Below are positions 1 to 5,114 of a DNA stretch of 5,114 bases, one piece after another. The stretch spans positions 1-5,114 of the forward strand of contig CAJBJW010000225.1 in assembly GCA_903953455.1 (NCBI GenBank). Reading direction: 5' to 3'. Every line of letters begins with the position of its first letter. Positions within the stretch are counted from its first letter, which is position 1. The notes under the pieces were generated by a model. The model was not told where the DNA came from and did not search any database. It worked only from the letters and a program-made list of their open reading frames with translations. The translations under genes were made by a program, and so were the position numbers. This DNA is from an uncultured Pseudomonadota bacterium. GTDB lineage: Bacteria; Pseudomonadota; Gammaproteobacteria; Methylococcales; Methylomonadaceae.

Positions 1-905
1 ACATCCGTTGCCACTAAAATAGAGCAACTTTTATTCGCAAAGCGCAGCAACACTTGATCACGCTCACGCTGTTCTAAATCGCCATTGAGCGCGAGAACAC
101 TGTAATTTTGCTCTTCTAAAAATTTGGCTATTTGATTACAGTTGTATTTGGTATTACAAAAAATGACTGTCGATGCCGGTTGATATTTACTCAGTAACGC
201 TACTAAGGCTTGTGGCTTTTGATTATCTTCGGCTTTATAGAAAATCTGCTCAATTTGCTCACTTGTAGACTCATCAACATGAATTTCAACTGGACTTTGC
301 TGAATATGCGCACTCATCGCTTTAATTTCATCAGGATACGTCGCTGAAAATAAAAGCGTTTGTTTTTCTTTATTATTAATATGCCGAGCAATGAAAGCGA
401 TTTCAGCTTCAAATCCCATCTCAAGCATCCGATCTGCTTCATCAAGTATCAGCATTTTAACATTGCGAATTTTCAAACTTTGACGTGTTAAATGATCTTT
501 AATGCGTCCAGGTGTTCCGACCACAATATGCGGTGCGTGTTGATCCAGTGAGGCGAGTTGATGTCTTATAGGCACGCCACCACACAAGGTTAATAATTTC
601 ACATTCGGAATAAAACTCGCCAAACCACGAATGGCTTTGCTGACTTGATCGGCTAATTCACGTGTTGGACAAAGTACCAACGCTTGCGTTTCAAAACTAT
701 CGGCATCCAATTTTGCAAGTAAACCGAGTCCAAATGCCACGGTTTTTCCGCTACCTGTTTTAGCTTTAGCAATAATATCTTTGCCTGATAAAATCAATGG
801 CAATGCTTTTTCTTGGATGGGCGTCATTTCGCTATAACGCAAGGTTTCTAAACTTTGAAGCAAAGGTGCTGCAAGGGAGGTACTTGAAAAACTAACCGAG
901 GACAT
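1..905 (-). CDS. dbpA: ATP-dependent RNA helicase DbpA (C-terminal part cut by window edge)
   Basis: A DEAD-box RNA helicase that, in the known family, is activated by hairpin 92 of 23S rRNA and helps large-subunit ribosome assembly in the cytoplasm. Translating the minus strand from the ATG at 905 gives 301 open codons up to the left edge. Seen motifs in order: Q-motif region with TPIQ (28-31), motif I AKTGSGKT (48-55), PTREL (80-84), TPGR (131-134), motif II DEAD (155-158), SAT (187-189), VIFCNT (247-252) and the start of motif V, ATD (299-301). The stretches TQALVLCPTRELADQV and LNGDLEQRERDQ closely resemble E. coli DbpA (about 457 residues), so roughly two thirds is visible. The C-terminal RNA-binding domain that defines DbpA lies outside the window. 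No strong Shine-Dalgarno sequence precedes the start. It lies 97 bp downstream of pqqB on the same strand, with no clear terminator or promoter between, so read-through from the pqq genes is possible. Another DEAD-box paralogue such as RhlE or SrmB is less likely. Confidence 0.9.
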   Translation of the reverse strand, partial: MSSVSFSSTSLAAPLLQSLETLRYSEMTPIQEKALPLILSGKDIIAKAKTGSGKTVAFGLGLLAKLDADSFETQALVLCPTRELADQVSKAIRGLASFIPNVKLLTLCGGVPIRHQLASLDQHAPHIVVGTPGRIKDHLTRQSLKIRNVKMLILDEADRMLEMGFEAEIAFIARHINNKEKQTLLFSATYPDEIKAMSAHIQQSPVEIHVDESTSEQIEQIFYKAEDNQKPQALVALLSKYQPASTVIFCNTKYNCNQIAKFLEEQNYSVLALNGDLEQRERDQVLLRFANKSCSILVATD

Positions 906-1002
906 ACAATAAACTCATAAAATAAAAAGAAGACCGCCAACATAGGAAGTCAAAGGAACCAATTTTTCGATGCTAAGACCGATTTAACGCTAAAAACAAT
1001 TT

Positions 1003-1914
1003 TTAAAGCACAATTTCCATTCCATCAAACGCCACTTCAATTCCCGCCGCATCCAGCGTTTTTCTTTCCGGCGAATCATTATCTAAAATCGGATTCGTGT
1101 TATTAATGTGAATTAAAATTTTTCGTGCATGGCTAACGCCATTTAAGACTTCAATCATACCGCCTTCCCCAGATTGAGGAAGATGGCCAATTTCACGCGC
1201 TCGTTTATGGCTAATGCCTTGCGTGACCATTTCATCATCCGTCCAGAACGTACCGTCAACAAGCAAGCAATCAACCGATTGCAACGCATCCATGACATGC
1301 GGTTCAATTTCGCCTAAACCCGGAGAATAAAAAACTTTTTTACCCGTGGAAATTTGCTCAATAATAACGCCTACATTATCGCCATCATGTGGATCATAGC
1401 GATGCGGTGAATAAGGTGGTGCTTTACTTTTGAGCGCTTGCGTGTAAAAACGCAGGTCATGAATGTCTGGAATAGTGAAACTGCTACCGTCAACAGGAAT
1501 GGTATGCGTATTCACGGTGCAATAATCTTTCAGCATGGTAAACAAGGGAAAACCTGTTGTTAAATCTTGCTGAACCATTTCAGAGCAGTAAATATCAAGC
1601 GGTTTGCCTTCTCGTAGCATCAAAAGACCCGTTGTGTGATCAATTTGGCTGTCCATGAGCATAATCGCTTTAATACCGGTGCCGCGAATGCCTTCTTGAG
1701 GCTGAATTTGAGGAAAAGCGTCAAGTTGAGCGCGAATATCGGGCGACGTGTTAAATAATAACCAATTTTTATCATCCGTACTGACGGCAATCGAAGACTG
1801 TGTGCGGGCGGTGCCGTTCATTTGTCCGCGTCGAATGCGATGACAATTATGACAATTACAATTCCATTGCGGAAACCCGCCTCCTGCGCCAGCGCCGAGT
1901 ACTCTAACTTTCAT
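1003..1914 (-). CDS. pqqB: PqqB, pyrroloquinoline quinone biosynthesis protein B
   Basis: A 303-residue member of the metallo-beta-lactamase fold acting in PQQ cofactor biosynthesis. In the family it is reported to be an iron-dependent hydroxylase acting on the tyrosine of the Glu-Tyr intermediate derived from PqqA. Seen here: the N-terminal family signature GAGAGGGFPQWNCNC (7-21), a cysteine cluster C19, C21 and C24 matching the structural zinc site, and the altered metal-binding motif DSQIDH (88-93), where the two leading histidines of the canonical HxHxDH are replaced but D92 and H93 remain, as is usual for PqqB. Also present are DGTFW (220-224) and HINNTNPIL (269-277). The length matches the usual 300-308 residues. 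I chose the ATG at 1914 because the protein then begins MKVRVLG as in homologues and AAGG lies 9 nt upstream. An in-frame TTG at 1935 would add seven residues but overlaps that ribosome binding site. pqqA is 84 bp upstream across a terminator-like hairpin. pqqC does not follow. Confidence 0.96.
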   Translation of the reverse strand: MKVRVLGAGAGGGFPQWNCNCHNCHRIRRGQMNGTARTQSSIAVSTDDKNWLLFNTSPDIRAQLDAFPQIQPQEGIRGTGIKAIMLMDSQIDHTTGLLMLREGKPLDIYCSEMVQQDLTTGFPLFTMLKDYCTVNTHTIPVDGSSFTIPDIHDLRFYTQALKSKAPPYSPHRYDPHDGDNVGVIIEQISTGKKVFYSPGLGEIEPHVMDALQSVDCLLVDGTFWTDDEMVTQGISHKRAREIGHLPQSGEGGMIEVLNGVSHARKILIHINNTNPILDNDSPERKTLDAAGIEVAFDGMEIVL

Positions 1915-1923
1915 AGTAAATAA

Positions 1924-1927
1924 CCTT
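1924..1927 (-). promoter_or_regulatory. Ribosome binding site of pqqB
   Basis: AAGG on the minus strand, 9 nt before the ATG at 1914. It decides the start: an in-frame TTG at 1935 would put this site inside the coding region. Confidence 0.6.
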
Positions 1928-1946
1928 ATCTTCAATATAAAACGCG

Positions 1947-1973
1947 AAAAAAAAGGGGCAAACCGCCCCTTTT
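1947..1973 (-). terminator. Rho-independent terminator/attenuator between pqqA and pqqB
   Basis: On the minus strand a perfect 9-bp stem, AAAAGGGGC pairing with GCCCCTTTT (arms 1965-1973 and 1951-1959), closes a 5-nt loop (1960-1964). The transcript continues with a run of eight U in total, counting the T residues at the stem base, down to 1947. It starts 26 bp past the pqqA stop and ends before the pqqB ribosome binding site. Because no other promoter for pqqB is evident, it probably acts as a leaky terminator that gives high pqqA and lower pqqB transcript levels, a pattern known from other pqq operons. The plus-strand copy also has a short T-rich tail, but no plus-strand gene reads into it. 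Confidence 0.85.
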
Positions 1974-1998
1974 CTTTTATTCAAACCGAAATAAAATA

Positions 1999-2073
1999 TT
2001 AACGGTTATAAATGTACATAGTAACTTCAAAACCGAAACGTAAATCAGTATAGCTTGGTGTTTCCCATTTCAT
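1999..2073 (-). CDS. pqqA: PqqA, PQQ precursor peptide
   Basis: A 24-residue ribosomally made peptide that supplies the carbon and nitrogen skeleton of the cofactor PQQ. In the known pathway PqqE, with the chaperone PqqD, cross-links the Glu and Tyr of the conserved EVTMY motif, and the linked pair is then excised and oxidised. Seen here: begins MKWETPSY, then LRFGFEVTMY with E16 and Y20 at the required spacing, and ends YNR followed by TAA. This matches the usual 22-29 residue length. There are two nearby ATGs. The one at 2073 lies 7 nt after a strong GGAGGT and gives the family-type MKW start, while the one at 2079 lies only 1 nt after that site and would add Met-Ile, so 2073 is preferred. 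The gene is first in the leftward pqq unit, followed by a strong hairpin and then pqqB. Confidence 0.96.
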   Translation of the reverse strand: MKWETPSYTDLRFGFEVTMYIYNR

Positions 2074-2080
2074 AATCATG

Positions 2081-2086
2081 ACCTCC
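2081..2086 (-). promoter_or_regulatory. Strong ribosome binding site of pqqA
   Basis: GGAGGT on the minus strand, 7 nt before the ATG at 2073. It is by far the strongest Shine-Dalgarno sequence in the window and fits a highly translated precursor peptide. It rules against the upstream ATG at 2079. Confidence 0.85.
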
Positions 2087-2127
2087 GAAAATTTTTATTA
2101 GTGTTGTTTCTAGCTTGCATAATCTAA

Positions 2128-2201
2128 GCTGTGCTCAAGTATAAAAGGATTTTTTTTCTAACGCAACATCCGAAAAACTATCCTTTCAAATTAAGCACAG
2201 C
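2128..2201. repeat. 11-bp imperfect inverted repeat bracketing the pqqA promoter
   Basis: GCTGTGCTCAA at 2128-2138 and, inverted, GCTGTGCTTAA at 2191-2201 (read on the minus strand) match at 10 of 11 positions. The arms are centred about 63 bp apart, close to six helical turns, with one arm touching the -10 box and the presumed start site and the other upstream of the -35. This geometry would suit a regulator that binds both arms, but no regulator gene is visible here and chance is not excluded. Confidence 0.35.
2138..2166 (-). promoter_or_regulatory. Candidate sigma70 promoter of pqqA
   Basis: On the minus strand, a -35 box TTGCGT (2161-2166) and a -10 box TATACT (2138-2143, five of six consensus bases) are separated by an ideal 17-bp spacer that includes an A-tract. 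Transcription would start near 2131, leaving a leader of about 58 nt before pqqA. The -35 matches consensus only in its TTG, so activation by a regulator is possible. Placement is by inspection only. Confidence 0.6.
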
Positions 2202-2203
2202 AA

Positions 2204-2246
2204 CACGACATTATGACTGCTCAATTCATCAGTAACCACGACATTA
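2204..2246. repeat. 10-bp direct repeat in the divergent intergenic region
   Basis: CACGACATTA occurs at 2204-2213 and again at 2237-2246, a 33-bp period. It lies upstream of both divergent transcription units. It could be paired binding sites, but two copies of a 10-mer are weak evidence. Confidence 0.25.
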
Positions 2247-2300
2247 AACTTCGAATAATCAAGCCTTAACAGCCATTTTTATTTCAAAATTGCGTTAAAT

Positions 2301-2331
2301 TTCATAAGTTAAATTAAAAAACTGGTAAAAT
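2301..2331 (+). promoter_or_regulatory. Weak candidate promoter for the rightward operon
   Basis: An extended -10, TGGTAAAAT (2323-2331), is preceded by TTCATA (2301-2306) at a long 19-bp spacing. The region is so AT-rich that other -10-like hexamers occur, for example at 2355-2360, so this is only the best of several weak candidates. Confidence 0.25.
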
Positions 2332-2373
2332 TTTCAACATTTTTAGTCAATTAATAAAATTAAGACAATTGAT

Positions 2374-3192
2374 ATGAATCATTCCAAACCTTTCAAGATT
2401 TTGATCGCTGATGAAAACACGTCGGTGCGAAATGCGTTGCGTTTAACATTCGCTCAACAAGGAAATCCAGTTTTCGAGGCACAAAACGCACTGGAGGCAT
2501 TAGAGATTTTTAATACTAAAGTGCCCGAAATGGTGTTTATTGATTCGATGATTGAGGGTGAGATTAGCGGCGTGACCCTCTGCCAACTCATTAAATCAAT
2601 GACATTACCGTATTATTGTTTTGTGGTACTCCTTTATTCTAAAGCGTCTGAAAAAGAGCTCGATGCTTGTTTTTCTGCAGGTGCAGATAATTATTTAATC
2701 AAACCGTTTAAGCCAACAGATGTGCTTAAATTTGTCGATGAACGCAATAATAAATCTCAATTAAGTGAATCAAAACCCTCTACGTCAAAGAACATGGCTC
2801 ATGCACTAGATGAAAATCGTGAACAATTACAAATAACGTATGAATCTTTAAGTGGCTTTGACCCTGCTGCACTCGACAATTTAGAATTCATGCTAGGTTC
2901 AAAGAACAAGGTATTTAATAGTTTGAGATGTTTTGTTGTCGACTTTAGCGACAGTGTTGATGAAATCCGTGAGTTATTTTCAACCCAGCAAAAGGAACTT
3001 ACACGCCGAAGATTACACTCTTTAAAAGGCACTGCCGCCATTGTAGGTGCAAATAATCTTTCGGCATTGGCAGCAGAAATTGAAGCACTTGTCCTTAAAA
3101 GCGATAATATTGACGAAAAACTCGTTGACCTTAACGCCGCATGGCAAATAGTGAATCATACGGTATTAACGACGCTTTCATTGGATAATTAA
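2374..3192 (+). CDS. Receiver-HPt two-domain phosphorelay protein
   Basis: A 272-residue cytoplasmic signalling protein. Residues about 6-124 form a CheY-like receiver with the acidic pair D13-E14, phosphoacceptor D57 (in VFIDSM) and the conserved lysine K110 (YLIKPF). After a polar linker (about 125-160), residues about 165-265 form a histidine phosphotransfer domain with the phosphorylatable H215 in LHSLKGTAA (214-222). There is no DNA-binding or enzymatic output domain, so it probably relays phosphate between a sensor kinase and another regulator rather than acting directly on DNA. Oddities: the usual Thr/Ser switch residue after the fourth strand appears to be Y88 (LLYSK, 86-90), and the D-x-x-x-P proline after D57 is replaced by E61. 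The start at 2374 allows a full receiver domain, and the Shine-Dalgarno sequence is weak (TAAG about 9 nt upstream). The next gene follows after 37 bp with no terminator, and a membrane sensor gene lies one gene further, its likely partner. The exact phosphate source is inferred. Confidence 0.9.
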   Translation: MNHSKPFKILIADENTSVRNALRLTFAQQGNPVFEAQNALEALEIFNTKVPEMVFIDSMIEGEISGVTLCQLIKSMTLPYYCFVVLLYSKASEKELDACFSAGADNYLIKPFKPTDVLKFVDERNNKSQLSESKPSTSKNMAHALDENREQLQITYESLSGFDPAALDNLEFMLGSKNKVFNSLRCFVVDFSDSVDEIRELFSTQQKELTRRRLHSLKGTAAIVGANNLSALAAEIEALVLKSDNIDEKLVDLNAAWQIVNHTVLTTLSLDN

Positions 3193-3229
3193 ACGTGTAA
3201 CAAAAATTTAATCCTACTATTTTATAATA

Positions 3230-4009
3230 ATGAAGACGCATCCTTATTTATCCATATTATTTATAAGTCTTTTTCTATTACCTTGCTTTGCACACGCTGA
3301 TTTTTTTGATTGGAGTAATACAGAGGTTCAATATTTACATGGCTCGGGTTTTCAAATGCCTAAAAATGCGAATGACATTGATCGCTCCATTATCACCGTG
3401 AGTCACGCAGACGGTTGGGCATTAGGTCACAACTTTTTCTTCCTCGATACGCTGATTTCTGAGCAAGGCGAACCTTCTCAGGTCAATGTTTATGGAGAGT
3501 TATACAGCTATTTTAGCTTAAACAAAATCACTGGACGCGACCTGTCTTACGGTTTATTTAAAGATTTGAATGCCACTGTAGGCGTCAATTTAGGCGAGAA
3601 TTTAGATATCAATCCAAAAAGTGGGACACGTATGCTTTTATACGGTGCGACGCTGGATTTAAATTTACCGGGATTTAAAATGTTCAACATTGATTTCCTC
3701 TGCCACAATATTATCGAGCCGGTTTCCACGGGAAATTCACTGCAAATTACGCCTGTGTGGAAACTGCCCTTCACTATTGCTGATACGCATTGGACTTTTG
3801 AAGGCTTTGCCGATTACATTGGCAGTAAAACAGGAAGCTATACCGAAAATTTCCTCGCGCAACCTCAAGTACGCCTTGATGTGGGTGAGTTCTTTGGTAT
3901 GCCCAATCGTCTACAAGTCGGCATGGAATATCAATATTGGTATAATAAATATGGTATTAAAGGTTTTACTGAAAGCTTGCCACAAGCTCTTCTTGTTTGG
4001 AAATTTTAA
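3230..4009 (+). CDS. Tsx/OmpK-family outer-membrane channel-like protein
   Basis: A 259-residue predicted outer-membrane beta-barrel related to the nucleoside-specific channel Tsx and to OmpK. Seen: a signal peptide with a hydrophobic core and an AHA cleavage site at 21-23, mature protein starting DFFDW. The mature part has family-like segments: TEVQYLHGSGF (31-41), SHADGWALGHNFFFLD (58-73), LNKITGRDLSYG (98-108), LPGFKMFNIDF (146-156), LQITPVWKLPF (171-181) and EYQYWYNKYGIKG (233-245). It ends WKF with the terminal phenylalanine typical of barrel insertion. In E. coli Tsx passes nucleosides and deoxynucleosides, but the ligand here is not shown. The start at 3230 is required for the signal peptide although no clear Shine-Dalgarno sequence precedes it. 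It sits 37 bp after the REC-HPt gene and 14 bp before a membrane sensor gene, so it is probably co-transcribed with signalling genes rather than with nucleoside metabolism genes. Confidence 0.88.
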   Translation: MKTHPYLSILFISLFLLPCFAHADFFDWSNTEVQYLHGSGFQMPKNANDIDRSIITVSHADGWALGHNFFFLDTLISEQGEPSQVNVYGELYSYFSLNKITGRDLSYGLFKDLNATVGVNLGENLDINPKSGTRMLLYGATLDLNLPGFKMFNIDFLCHNIIEPVSTGNSLQITPVWKLPFTIADTHWTFEGFADYIGSKTGSYTENFLAQPQVRLDVGEFFGMPNRLQVGMEYQYWYNKYGIKGFTESLPQALLVWKF

Positions 4010-4023
4010 GCCTAGCAAGCAAT

Positions 4024-5114
4024 ATGAAAGAAAAAATAACATTAACGTATCAAATTATTACGCTAGCACTGGTTTATTTTCTTAGCGCAAATTTTTGTAA
4101 TTTCATGGGTATTCCCAATGAATTTGGCACTATTATTTGGCCGCCTTCGGGGATTTCGCTCGCAGCGATGTTAATTTTAGGTCCTCGCGCTTTAATCGGT
4201 ATTTTTATTGGTGCGTTGTGTACCAATTTATCTTTCATCCATAATTTGCTCGGTGATATTCATCCACTAGGCATCATCACCGCTTTAATTGAATCGATTG
4301 CCGCTATTCTTCAAGTAATAATTGGTGCTTGGCTGGTTCGAAGACTCGCCCATTTCCCTAATTCATTGGGAAGTGAAAAACAGATAATGCTGTTTTTCTT
4401 AGCTGGCATACTTTCCGCGTTGATTAGCTCCACCCTCTCCATCTCGACGCTGACACTAACAGGGCAACTCGATCAAAATATCGCGCTATCCCATTGGATA
4501 GATTGGTATATTGGCGATGTCATTGGTATTTTTATTTTCACCCCCCTTTTGCTTGTTTGGTTTTACCCAACTCAGGCGTTCATTCATCGACGAGCAGTGG
4601 TTAGCGTCACTATTATTGCCACATTTTTGTTAACCGTTGGGTTGGTTATCTATGAATTCCAAGAAGAGGATAAACGTTTAGAATTAACCTTTCAAAAAGA
4701 TGTTCTTTCGATCGACGCAAAAATAGAAACGCAGTTTTTCGCACATTTAAACGCGCTAAAAGCGATTGAAAGCTTTTATGCTGCCTCACTGAAAGTGGAT
4801 CGAAGCGAATTTAAAGCCTTTATTGCCCATCTATTTAATGATTTTTCGGGCATTCAAGCATTAGGATTTGACCAACTTGTTTTAGATAAAGAGCGTCCAG
4901 CGTTTGAAAAATCAATTCAGAGTGAAGGTTTTCGCGATTTTCATATTACAGAGCGTGACGAAAACAAAAACCTGATTCCAGCGGTAAAAAGAGATAGCTA
5001 TATAGTGGTAAATTTCATTGAACCCATGGAGCGAAATAAAAAAGTGTTTGGCTTTGATATGATGTCTGACCCAACCAGAGAAAGCACGCTAAATCAAGCC
5101 CGCGACACTGGCAG
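4024..5114 (+). CDS. MASE1-CHASE membrane sensor protein (C-terminus cut by window edge)
   Basis: The first 363 residues of an inner-membrane sensor remain open to the right edge. Residues about 8-182 form a multi-helix MASE1 domain, with IIWPPSGISLAAML (37-50), a GDVIG motif (164-168) and FTPLLLVW (172-179). A further membrane helix spans about 191-210. Residues about 225-363 form a periplasmic CHASE sensory domain, recognised by FYAASLKVDRSEF (251-263), SGIQALGFD (275-283), ER-F spacing (290-294), FIEPMERN (331-338) and GFDMMSDPTR (343-352). The output domain lies outside the window. In the family it is a histidine kinase (often hybrid) or a GGDEF/EAL enzyme, and the upstream REC-HPt gene favours a hybrid histidine kinase. 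The ATG at 4024 leaves a short positively charged N-tail before the first helix, 14 bp after the channel gene. Ribosome binding is weak. The ligand is unknown. Confidence 0.88.
   Translation, partial: MKEKITLTYQIITLALVYFLSANFCNFMGIPNEFGTIIWPPSGISLAAMLILGPRALIGIFIGALCTNLSFIHNLLGDIHPLGIITALIESIAAILQVIIGAWLVRRLAHFPNSLGSEKQIMLFFLAGILSALISSTLSISTLTLTGQLDQNIALSHWIDWYIGDVIGIFIFTPLLLVWFYPTQAFIHRRAVVSVTIIATFLLTVGLVIYEFQEEDKRLELTFQKDVLSIDAKIETQFFAHLNALKAIESFYAASLKVDRSEFKAFIAHLFNDFSGIQALGFDQLVLDKERPAFEKSIQSEGFRDFHITERDENKNLIPAVKRDSYIVVNFIEPMERNKKVFGFDMMSDPTRESTLNQARDTG

Larger units (their letters stand above)
2087..2373. other. Divergent intergenic region between pqqA and the REC-HPt gene
   Basis: About 290 bp with no supportable gene. 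The left part holds the pqqA leader and promoter. The right part (from about 2250) is very AT-rich and presumably holds the promoter for the rightward genes. The pqqA leader also contains AGCTT/AAGCT arms (2112-2116 and 2126-2130) that could form a small weak hairpin. Confidence 0.6.

Noticed and set aside
930..981. AAGACCG repeated at 930-936 and 975-981 between pqqB and dbpA
   Set aside because: Only 7 bp, and with no hairpin potential or known motif.
1915..1935. In-frame upstream TTG start of pqqB giving a 310-residue protein
   Set aside because: It would bury the AAGG ribosome binding site in the coding region and add seven residues not found in the PqqB family; the ATG at 1914 fits homologues.
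2213..2269. 18-codon open frame on the plus strand starting MTAQFIS
   Set aside because: No ribosome binding site, no recognisable family, and it lies upstream of two divergent promoters; this length is expected by chance.
2799..3041. Minus-strand open frame of 80 codons
   Set aside because: Fully antisense to the REC-HPt gene, with no family resemblance; a shadow of the real gene.
3223..3228. Perfect TATAAT just before the Tsx-like gene
   Set aside because: Transcription from it would start inside the coding sequence, and no -35 box lies at proper spacing; an AT-rich coincidence.
3547..3774. Minus-strand open frame of 75 codons
   Set aside because: Antisense within the Tsx-like gene, with no supporting signals.
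3690..4085. Plus-strand open frame of 131 codons overlapping the Tsx-like gene and the sensor start
   Set aside because: Out of frame with two well-supported genes and not protein-like; an overlap artefact.

Overview
The window looks like chromosomal DNA from an AT-rich gammaproteobacterium. Evidence for this is a gamma-type DbpA helicase, a PqqA peptide of the form seen in gammaproteobacterial PQQ producers (possibly a methylotroph, inferred from family resemblance only), and a Tsx/OmpK-type outer-membrane channel. I see no mobile elements, tRNA or rRNA genes, or CRISPR arrays.

Left half (1-2166, minus strand): transcription starts at a good candidate sigma70 promoter (2138-2166) and runs leftward through pqqA, a 24-residue precursor peptide, a strong Rho-independent hairpin, pqqB, and then dbpA, which is cut by the left edge of the window. 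The hairpin between pqqA and pqqB probably lets much more pqqA than pqqB be transcribed. pqqC, pqqD and pqqE do not follow pqqB, so the PQQ genes are apparently split in this genome. dbpA is probably an unrelated downstream neighbour.

Middle (2087-2373): a divergent intergenic region holds the pqqA promoter, an 11-bp imperfect inverted repeat whose arms bracket that promoter, a 10-bp direct repeat, and a weak candidate promoter for the rightward genes.

Right half (2374-5114, plus strand): three closely spaced genes with no visible terminator between them form a likely operon. They are a receiver-HPt phosphorelay protein, a Tsx-like nucleoside-channel homologue with a signal peptide, and the N-terminal 363 residues of a MASE1-CHASE membrane sensor that runs off the right edge. 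The sensor, the outer-membrane channel and the phosphotransfer protein may form one signalling module. Because Tsx proteins pass nucleosides and some CHASE domains bind adenine derivatives, a purine-like ligand is a testable but unproven idea. This cluster is the most interesting part of the window.
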